DNA of 12,595 nucleotides from Hydrogenothermaceae bacterium (GTDB lineage: Bacteria > Aquificota > Aquificia > Aquificales > Hydrogenothermaceae). Below the pieces are notes generated by a model, which searched no databases, was not told the origin of the DNA, and saw only the letters and a list, made by a program, of their open reading frames with translations. Numbering within the stretch: position 1 is the first letter of the stretch; each line of letters starts with the position of its first letter. Both the position numbers and the translations under genes were made by a program. Where the stretch lies: the NCBI GenBank assembly GCA_026985705.1, contig JALSPY010000105.1, positions 1-12,595 on the forward strand, in the 5' to 3' direction. This document shows, in pieces, positions 7,086-12,595 of the stretch.

Positions 7086-7682
7086 TTAATCTTTATTTTT
7101 ATAAATAAAATTATGCTCAGTTCCATTTAATAATCTCTGTATATTAGATGAATGTTTTAGAATAATTATTATTGCTGAAATTAGTATTATGTAGCTATAA
7201 AAGAAGTTATTTGTTATTACAAAAAATACCAGCCAAGATATTGAAGCTGTTAATATTGATGCTAATGAAACATAACCTGAAACTAAAAATACACCTAACC
7301 AAAATAGAAAAAGTATTTGTGTAGCTTTAACTGATATAGCTAACATTACACCTAAACCTGTTGCTACACCTTTTCCACCTTTAAATTTCATAAATATAGA
7401 AAAACAATGTCCCAGAATGGCAAGAAGGGCAACCAAAGCTACATATCTACTTGGAAAGTTTAGAAAATTTTTAGCAATATAAACAGGGATAAAACCTTTT
7501 AATGCATCAAGTATTAATACTAAAATTCCAGCTTTTTTGCCTACCGTTCTAACAACATTAGTTGCTCCTATATTACCACTTCCTTCTTTCCTTACATCCT
7601 TACCGAAAATTCTACCTACTATATAGCCAAATGGTATAGAAGCTATTAAGTAAGTCCCGATTAAATATATTATCAAAAACAT
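7086..7682 (-). CDS. plsY: Acyl-phosphate:glycerol-3-phosphate acyltransferase PlsY
   Basis: PlsY transfers the acyl group of acyl-phosphate to glycerol-3-phosphate, giving lysophosphatidic acid, the first committed step of phospholipid synthesis. The 198-residue multi-spanning protein has all three conserved cytoplasmic motifs: EGSGNIGATN (33-42); GHCFSIFMKFKGGKGVAT (91-108), containing the phosphate-binding glycine-rich loop; and KHSSNIQRLLNGTEHN (176-191). Hydrophobic segments begin at residues 2-22 and continue near 52-70, 78-93, 110-135, 138-156 and 160-175. Its ATG shares one base with the pgsA stop codon (TAATG), so translation is probably coupled. It is the last gene of the ddl-to-plsY run. 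No convincing hairpin terminator follows; the decayed transposase lies downstream. The acyl-phosphate donor enzyme PlsX is not in the window. Confidence 0.95.
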   Translation of the reverse strand: MFLIIYLIGTYLIASIPFGYIVGRIFGKDVRKEGSGNIGATNVVRTVGKKAGILVLILDALKGFIPVYIAKNFLNFPSRYVALVALLAILGHCFSIFMKFKGGKGVATGLGVMLAISVKATQILFLFWLGVFLVSGYVSLASILTASISWLVFFVITNNFFYSYIILISAIIIILKHSSNIQRLLNGTEHNFIYKNKD

Positions 7683-8209
7683 TATGCTTCCATTTCTCTA
7701 ACTGTTTTTATAAAGTAAATAATACCTGAATAGTAAGCTAAAAAGATAGATATAAGTAAAAATATTTTCCCCAACGTTATAAATTTTATTGAAAGTAAGA
7801 ATATTGCTCCAAATTGACAAGAAGTTTTAAGTTTCCCTTCGTTAGAGGCAGGTAATATATATCCCTTCTTTGCTCCCAAACTTCTTATCCAAGTTATTAA
7901 CATTTCCCTCAAAACTATAAAGTAAACCCAAAAAGAGCTTATGTAATGTTTTTCTACAAATGCAGTCAATACTGAAATTGTAAAGATTTTATCAACTGCA
8001 GGGTCTAAAAGTTTTCCACTATCAGTAGTTATATTAAATTTTCTTGCTATAATTCCATCTAAATAGTCAGTTAATATTGCTAGAATGACTAAAAAACCGG
8101 ATATATATATTTTTTCATTCAAAATAGAAAGGATTAACGGAGGGATTATGAAAATACGGGAGAAAGTGATAAAGTTAGCCTCCGTGAATATTTTCAAGTT
8201 ATTTACCAC
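7682..8209 (-). CDS. pgsA: CDP-diacylglycerol--glycerol-3-phosphate 3-phosphatidyltransferase PgsA
   Basis: It makes phosphatidylglycerol phosphate from CDP-diacylglycerol and glycerol-3-phosphate. The CDP-alcohol phosphatidyltransferase signature is complete: D48-x2-D51-G52-x2-A55-R56-x8-G65-x3-D69-x3-D73. Those aspartates bind the metal ions. The 175-residue, multi-spanning protein with ANFITFSRIFIIPP near the N-terminus matches PgsA. Given coordinates use a GTG at 8209, which overlaps the ftsZ end by 11 nt. A TTG at 8197 is an alternative: it has AAGGTGG 8 nt upstream and would give MKIFTEANFITF, closer to typical family N-termini, beginning 1 nt after the ftsZ stop. Either way it is tightly linked to ftsZ and is followed by plsY with a 1-nt overlap. 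Other family members, such as phosphatidylserine synthase, are less likely by length and motif context. Confidence 0.9.
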   Translation of the reverse strand: MVNNLKIFTEANFITFSRIFIIPPLILSILNEKIYISGFLVILAILTDYLDGIIARKFNITTDSGKLLDPAVDKIFTISVLTAFVEKHYISSFWVYFIVLREMLITWIRSLGAKKGYILPASNEGKLKTSCQFGAIFLLSIKFITLGKIFLLISIFLAYYSGIIYFIKTVREMEA

Positions 8210-9350
8210 CTTTTCTCTTTCTAATATAGGCTGGTATATTATCTAATTCTTCATAATCTATTTCATCAAATATATTTCTTTTTTCTTCCTTCTTTATTTC
8301 TTCTTTAGGAGAACTGACCTGAGATTTCGGTATTCTTTTAGTTTCTTCAATTTTTCTTCTTTCATTGATTCTTTTTACCCTTTTTTCTTCCTTCTCGTCT
8401 TCAAAATCCGTAGCCACAACAGTTATTCTCATCTCATCTTCTATATTCATATTTAAACTAGCTCCAAATATTATATGTGCATCTTGATGGGCTTTTTCTC
8501 TTATTTGGTCAACTGCTTCTTGAACATCTTCATACGTTAAATCAGGACTTATTTCTAAATTAATAAGCAATCTCCTTGCTCCTTCTATAGATGTTCCGTC
8601 AAGTAATGGGGAGCTTATAGCTTCATTTACAGAAGTTTCCACTTTACCTTCTCCTTTACCTTCACCTACACCTATAAGAGCTTTTCCTCCATCCTCCATA
8701 ATCGTTTTTACATCTGCGAAATCAACATTAACTAAACCGGGAACTAGGATTATATCTGTTATTCCTTTAACTGCCTTGTATAAAATATCATCAACTAATT
8801 TAAACGCTTCTGCAAATGTAAATCTTTTTCCCGCTATTGTAGCTAATCTTTGATTATGTATAACTATGTATGTATCAACAACATCTTTTAGTTTAGCTAA
8901 TCCTTCCTCTGCTATCTTTGCTCTCCTTGGACCTTCAAAATCAAAAGGTTTTGTAACTACTGCAACAGTTAGTATTCCCAATTCCTTTGCTGCTTGAGCT
9001 ATTACTGGAGATGCACCTGTTCCTGTTCCACCTCCTAAACCTGCTGCTATAAACACCATATCTGCACCTTCCATAGCTTCCTTTATAACTTCTATATTCT
9101 CCTTTGCTGCTGCTTCTCCGATTTCAGGTTTTGAGCCTGCACCTAAACCTCTGGTTATACTTTCTCCTATAGGTATCTTATTAGGAACAGGTAGAGAGTT
9201 TAAATGTTGTAAATCTGTATTTACTATATAAAGCTCTACATCCTGCAAACCTTCTGTATGCATTCTTGTCACTGCATTACTGCCACCGCCACCAACTCCG
9301 AAAACTTTTATTTTTGATGGATTTTTAGCTTCAAAATTAAAATTTTCCAT
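8199..9350 (-). CDS. ftsZ: Cell division protein FtsZ
   Basis: FtsZ is the tubulin-like GTPase that forms the cytokinetic ring at midcell. The 383-residue protein shows GVGGGGSNAV (18-27), the GTP-binding signature GLGGGTGTGASP (104-115) and the T7 synergy loop NVDFADVK (208-215), with D210 and D213 placed for GTP hydrolysis. A charged, probably disordered linker (about 323-362) leads to the C-terminal peptide LDNIPAYIRKRK (369-380). That peptide is the usual docking site for FtsA and other partners, and it matches the ftsA gene directly upstream. AGGAGG (9363-9358) is 7 nt before the ATG. It follows ftsA by 25 bp and overlaps the annotated pgsA start by 11 nt. Confidence 0.98.
   Translation of the reverse strand: MENFNFEAKNPSKIKVFGVGGGGSNAVTRMHTEGLQDVELYIVNTDLQHLNSLPVPNKIPIGESITRGLGAGSKPEIGEAAAKENIEVIKEAMEGADMVFIAAGLGGGTGTGASPVIAQAAKELGILTVAVVTKPFDFEGPRRAKIAEEGLAKLKDVVDTYIVIHNQRLATIAGKRFTFAEAFKLVDDILYKAVKGITDIILVPGLVNVDFADVKTIMEDGGKALIGVGEGKGEGKVETSVNEAISSPLLDGTSIEGARRLLINLEISPDLTYEDVQEAVDQIREKAHQDAHIIFGASLNMNIEDEMRITVVATDFEDEKEEKRVKRINERRKIEETKRIPKSQVSSPKEEIKKEEKRNIFDEIDYEELDNIPAYIRKRKGGK
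8206..8212 (-). promoter_or_regulatory. Ribosome binding site bearing on the pgsA start
   Basis: AAGGTGG on the minus strand overlaps the GTG assigned as start. It is well spaced (8 nt) for the downstream TTG at 8197, while the GTG itself has only a weak AAGAG upstream. The true start of pgsA may therefore be the TTG. Confidence 0.4.
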
Positions 9351-9375
9351 CTAATTTCCTCCTAACTTCATCGTT

Positions 9376-10617
9376 TTAAAAACTGCCTTTTAATTTATCT
9401 ATAATCCTTTTTACAAAGGAAAAAATATCTATCTCTTTATCTGCAAAGATTGAAAACAAGCCTACAGAGTTATCTATTAGATTTGCTTTATGGTATAGCA
9501 TAATTCCTACTGTCGTAGAGTACTCTGGTTTGTATAGTTTATCATTATATCCTTTAAAATCCTTTGGTTTTCCTATCCTTACATCAGTTTTAAATACTGT
9601 TTCTGCTAATGTTTTTATATCGGGAGTGTTTGCTACTCCTCCAGTTAAAACTATTCCACCTTTTAATTTATTTGTATAACCTTTTTTATCTAATTTAGCT
9701 TTTACCAACTCAAATATTTCAGTTAATCTTGCCTCTATAGTCTCAACTAATTCCACATTGTTTATCTGAATAGGCTCATCAACACCTATTGGTAAAACTT
9801 CTATTATAGAATTATCTGCATACTCTAATAGGGCAGTTCCATAATCAACTTTTATAGTTTCTGCTTCTTCCTTTGAGATTTTAAATCTATGAGCTATATC
9901 CATTGTTATCTGATTTCCCGCTATAGGTATAGATGTAGTATAATCTAACCCTTTATCTATAAAAACAGCTATATCCGTAGTTCCAGCTCCTATATCAATC
10001 ACTGCAACTCCAAGGTCTTTTTCATCTTCATATAAAACTGCCTCTGCAGATGCTACAGGATTTGCGACAAAGTCTATTGGTCTAATTCCTGCTTCTGTTA
10101 TTACTCTCTTTAAATTTTTATAGTCATTTTCCCTTACTAGTATGAGATGAAATTCTCCCTCCAGCTTACTTGCAGTTAGTCCTACTGGCTCCTCAACTTC
10201 ATTATAACCATCTAGTTTATACTTTTTAGGAATTATGTGTAAAATTTCATATCCATTTGTTTCTATACTATCAGCTAGTTTATTTAACAGAGCATCTATA
10301 TCCTCATCCTGTATAGTTTTTGCTCCTTCTGGAAAAACTTCTTCTTCACTTTCATTTGCACATACTATATGATAACCACTGGCATTTGCTATAACACTAT
10401 CTATCTTATACCCAATAATACTTTCAGCTTTATCAACTGCTTCCTTTATTGATTGTATTGCATCAAATGACCTTACAACTAATCCTTTATCTAAACCTCT
10501 AGTTAATGCCTCTCCTACAGCTGTAATGTATAACTCTCCATCTTTTATCTCTCCTACTGCTACAACAGTTTTGTAAGTTCCTACATCTAAAACAACAATA
10601 GATTTAGTTTTCTCCAT
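9376..10617 (-). CDS. ftsA: Cell division protein FtsA
   Basis: FtsA is an actin-like ATPase that anchors FtsZ filaments to the inner membrane and recruits later divisome proteins. The 413-residue protein has the phosphate-1 loop LDVGTYKT (10-17), the phosphate-2 loop DIGAGTTDIAVF (208-219) and the adenosine motif LTGGVAN (324-330) of the actin/Hsp70 superfamily. The SHS2-type 1C domain is expected at about 85-165. The last residues, FSFVKRIIDKLKGSF, form the amphipathic membrane-targeting helix typical of FtsA. The ATG has AAAGGAG about 10 nt upstream. It overlaps ftsQ by 14 nt and precedes ftsZ by 25 bp. PilM and other actin-like relatives are ruled out by the neighbours and the C-terminal helix. 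Confidence 0.96.
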   Translation of the reverse strand: MEKTKSIVVLDVGTYKTVVAVGEIKDGELYITAVGEALTRGLDKGLVVRSFDAIQSIKEAVDKAESIIGYKIDSVIANASGYHIVCANESEEEVFPEGAKTIQDEDIDALLNKLADSIETNGYEILHIIPKKYKLDGYNEVEEPVGLTASKLEGEFHLILVRENDYKNLKRVITEAGIRPIDFVANPVASAEAVLYEDEKDLGVAVIDIGAGTTDIAVFIDKGLDYTTSIPIAGNQITMDIAHRFKISKEEAETIKVDYGTALLEYADNSIIEVLPIGVDEPIQINNVELVETIEARLTEIFELVKAKLDKKGYTNKLKGGIVLTGGVANTPDIKTLAETVFKTDVRIGKPKDFKGYNDKLYKPEYSTTVGIMLYHKANLIDNSVGLFSIFADKEIDIFSFVKRIIDKLKGSF

Positions 10618-11320
10618 CTTTATTCTTCTCCTTTCCTATTACCATATGTTTAAAGCGAAAGTCTAACAAGGTATAATCATTTATGTTTTTAACTTTTAAT
10701 AAAAATTTTTCTGCTTTTTTCACATTTCTTTCTAAATTCTCTATACCAAACACAAAAGTTTGGTTATTTTTTAAAACACAAGCAATCTGATTTCTATATA
10801 TTATATATTTTTCTGGACTAAACTTTTTACAAAATTTATTATCTAACTCCTCCAACTTTTCTAGTTTTAACCTATCAATCTTTTCATCATTTATTATTAT
10901 TCTTAACAGATTTTTTGGATTTAAATTTGGATAATACTTTTTATCTAATTTTACACCTTCCTTAGTAATAAAAAAATTTTTATTGTTTATAGAAACATAA
11001 CCAAATGGTTTATACTCTGTAATTATTAATTTTATTTTTCTAAAACCTGGTTTTTCCAATTTTAAAGATTTTATAAAAGGGAATTCCTCCTTAAATTTTT
11101 CTTTAATATCCTTTTCATTTAAGGAAAACCATATTTTATTTGCTAAAATCTCTTTCACTTTTTCCCTGTTTAATTTATCTGAACCTTCTATTACAACTTC
11201 TTTTACTCCTAAATTTTTATAAAATAAATCTCTAATCTGAGGTATCTTTACAAGATTTAAACCAAGTAAGGCACATAATATTATCCATACTAAAAATGAA
11301 AGTTTTTTATAGAGTTTCAT
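10604..11320 (-). CDS. ftsQ: Cell division protein FtsQ/DivIB
   Basis: FtsQ is a bitopic divisome protein that links the early ring to the septal peptidoglycan synthesis complex through FtsB and FtsL. The 238-residue protein has a short basic N-terminus, one membrane segment (about 8-24) and a POTRA domain (about 38-108; GVKEVVIEGSDKLNREKV at its start). A beta domain follows, ending in LLDFRFKHMVIGK, the FtsQ-type terminal strand. Sequence conservation in this family is low, so the call rests on topology, the POTRA fold pattern and position between ddl and ftsA. GGGAG is about 7 nt before the ATG. It overlaps ddl and ftsA by 14 nt each. I did not see murB or murC, which often precede this block. 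Confidence 0.9.
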   Translation of the reverse strand: MKLYKKLSFLVWIILCALLGLNLVKIPQIRDLFYKNLGVKEVVIEGSDKLNREKVKEILANKIWFSLNEKDIKEKFKEEFPFIKSLKLEKPGFRKIKLIITEYKPFGYVSINNKNFFITKEGVKLDKKYYPNLNPKNLLRIIINDEKIDRLKLEKLEELDNKFCKKFSPEKYIIYRNQIACVLKNNQTFVFGIENLERNVKKAEKFLLKVKNINDYTLLDFRFKHMVIGKEKNKDGEN

Positions 11321-12227
11321 TTAATGCTCCCATTATTATTTTCAAAATTAATTCTTTAAAATCTATTCCATCTTTTTCTGCTGCTTTTGGCAAAAGACTG
11401 TGGTCTGTCAATCCGGGAATTGTATTTAATTCTAAAAAATAAGGCTTATTGTCTTCCCCCAGTATATAATCTATTCTAACTGCCCCTTTACATTCTAAAA
11501 TATTATATATCTCCAATGATAAATTTTGAATATATTTATAAATATCTTTCTCTATTTCAGCGGGACATATATACTCTGTAGAGGAGGAAAAATATTTATT
11601 TTTATAATCATAAAAACCATCTTTAACTTTTATTTCTATAATATCCAACGGTTTCCCATTAATTACCCCAACTGTTATCTCTCTTCCCTTTATAAAATCT
11701 TCAACCAGTATTTTTTGATTAAATTTAAATAATTCATCTAAAGTATCAATTAACTCAGATTTATTTTTAACTATGGAAACACCTATGGAAGAACCTTCCT
11801 CTGCAGGTTTTAAAACCTTTGGAAATTTAGAGAGATCTAATTTTTCTATATCTTTATTACTTTTAATAACTTCCCAATTAGCCATAGGGATGTTATATGT
11901 TTTAAGAATTCTTTTTGTGAAGTCTTTATCCATTGTAATAGAGCTTGTTTTCACAGATGAGCTTGTATGTTTAAAACCTAAGAATTCTAAAACTCCCTGT
12001 ATTACTCCATCTTCTCCACCTTTTCCGTGTAAAACATTAAAAACTACATCAGGCTTATAATTTATAATCTCTTTTATAAATTTTTCCCTCTCCACTGGGT
12101 CAAAAACTTTGTATTCTAAGTTTAACTCCTTTAAAGCACTTTCTACTGCTTTTCCACTTTTTATAGATATTTCTCGTTCAGAAGAATTTCCACCATACAA
12201 AAGAGCTATCTTTAGATTTTTCCTCAA
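11307..12227 (-). CDS. ddl: D-alanine--D-alanine ligase
   Basis: Ddl joins two D-alanines using ATP to supply the dipeptide end of peptidoglycan precursors. This 306-residue ATP-grasp enzyme matches the DdlB length. Residues aligning with E. coli DdlB are E17 (in SEREIS), the EEGSSIGVS loop (143-151), FYDYKNKY (205-212), R251 and D253 (RIDY), E266 and N268 (LELNT), and S277 in DHSLLPKAA. HGKGGEDG (67-74) is the conserved N-terminal loop. All catalytic positions look intact. The start is a TTG: AAGGAG (12239-12234) is 6 nt upstream, and the first internal Met is near residue 99, too late for the fold. It is the first gene of the division run. No clear promoter was found in the 137 bp upstream, which is very AT-rich. 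Confidence 0.96.
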   Translation of the reverse strand: MRKNLKIALLYGGNSSEREISIKSGKAVESALKELNLEYKVFDPVEREKFIKEIINYKPDVVFNVLHGKGGEDGVIQGVLEFLGFKHTSSSVKTSSITMDKDFTKRILKTYNIPMANWEVIKSNKDIEKLDLSKFPKVLKPAEEGSSIGVSIVKNKSELIDTLDELFKFNQKILVEDFIKGREITVGVINGKPLDIIEIKVKDGFYDYKNKYFSSSTEYICPAEIEKDIYKYIQNLSLEIYNILECKGAVRIDYILGEDNKPYFLELNTIPGLTDHSLLPKAAEKDGIDFKELILKIIMGALNETL

Positions 12228-12233
12228 TCTGTT

Positions 12234-12239
12234 CTCCTT
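12234..12239 (-). promoter_or_regulatory. Ribosome binding site deciding the ddl TTG start
   Basis: AAGGAG on the minus strand ends 6 nt before the TTG at 12227. No in-frame ATG exists before residue 99, so this site fixes the start. Confidence 0.7.
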
Positions 12240-12364
12240 ACTATTTTCTTATTTAATTTAATAATAACAAATTTAATAAGTTTTGAGTTTTAAAGGTTAG
12301 ATTTAAGGTTTTTATAAGATTTATTGTATTTTTATGACTAACTGTTATTTTATTTTTGTATTAA

Positions 12365-12595
12365 TTAAATCACCTGTTGTGTTAAACAGTGGAAAGCCCC
12401 TTTACCAATTAAAATTTTATCAGCAGGTAATCCTATAACCTTTCTGTCTTTAAAATGTTTTTGAATTTTATCTAAAGCTATTTTGTCTGTTTCTCTATAG
12501 AAAGTTGGGACAATAACATATTTATTGGTTATATAAAAATTCATATAATTTGCAGGTAGTATGCTATCTTTTTCTTCATCAGGATACTTATAGTA
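12365..12595 (-). CDS. aguA: Agmatine deiminase-family protein (3' end only)
   Basis: Only the last 76 residues are in the window; the gene continues past the right edge. LPANYMNFYITNKYVIVPTF and the terminal LIGKGAFHCLTQQ are the C-terminal signature of the agmatine deiminase/bacterial peptidyl-arginine deiminase family. The Cys in FHCLTQQ is the catalytic nucleophile. AguA converts agmatine to N-carbamoylputrescine in the arginine-decarboxylase route to putrescine, and that reaction is inferred from the family. The N-terminal part, which would help separate agmatine deiminase from related deiminases, is not visible. It precedes ddl on the same strand by 137 bp. Confidence 0.85.
   Translation of the reverse strand, partial: YYKYPDEEKDSILPANYMNFYITNKYVIVPTFYRETDKIALDKIQKHFKDRKVIGLPADKILIGKGAFHCLTQQVI

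Noticed and set aside
11526..12060. Two plus-strand open frames inside ddl
   Set aside because: Both oppose conserved ddl motifs, lack good ribosome sites and show no family features.
12228..12364. Promoter for the ddl operon
   Set aside because: TTGTTA at 12270-12265 is a possible -35, but no acceptable -10 follows at the right distance. The base composition makes such matches uninformative.

Overview
The window reads as chromosomal housekeeping DNA from a thermophilic, Gram-negative-type bacterium. It is very AT-rich (about 30% G+C by eye). It has a long YidC with a periplasmic domain, a reductive-TCA-type pair (NAD-malate dehydrogenase and a two-subunit class I fumarase), an AmrS radical SAM enzyme and an MNT/HEPN pair. 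The best fit is an Aquificota species of the Sulfurihydrogenibium/Hydrogenothermaceae kind. That placement is inferred from gene content and composition, not from any search.

Left part (1-4767). yidC (membrane protein insertase) runs rightward and converges on leftward thiO (glycine oxidase of thiamine thiazole synthesis) across a 21-bp gap. A 133-bp divergent region between thiO and amrS carries a perfect 13-bp inverted repeat that overlaps -35-like hexamers on both strands. A rightward three-gene unit follows: amrS, mntA and hepT. hepT starts at a TTG 64 nt inside mntA, so a type VII-style toxin/antitoxin pair sits on the same transcript as an orphan AmmeMemoRadiSam enzyme.

Middle (4768-7085). 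mdh and fumA form a leftward two-gene operon for the malate-fumarate interconversion, with a recognisable promoter upstream of mdh. The fumarase beta subunit is not present here. The roughly 450 bp between mdh and plsY contain no intact gene. They hold the mdh promoter and what appears to be the decayed remains of an insertion-sequence transposase with a zinc-ribbon N-terminus, read leftward in two frames.

Right part (7086-12595). A compact leftward division and envelope operon runs ddl, ftsQ, ftsA, ftsZ, pgsA, plsY. Most junctions overlap by 1 to 14 nt; ftsA-ftsZ has a 25-bp gap. It links peptidoglycan precursor synthesis (Ddl), the divisome (FtsQ, FtsA, FtsZ) and phospholipid synthesis (PgsA, PlsY). 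Upstream, the 3' end of an agmatine deiminase-family gene runs off the right edge.

Several genes appear to start at TTG or GTG (hepT, ddl, pgsA). Starts were chosen from Shine-Dalgarno spacing. No rRNA, tRNA, CRISPR array, riboswitch or intact mobile element is visible.
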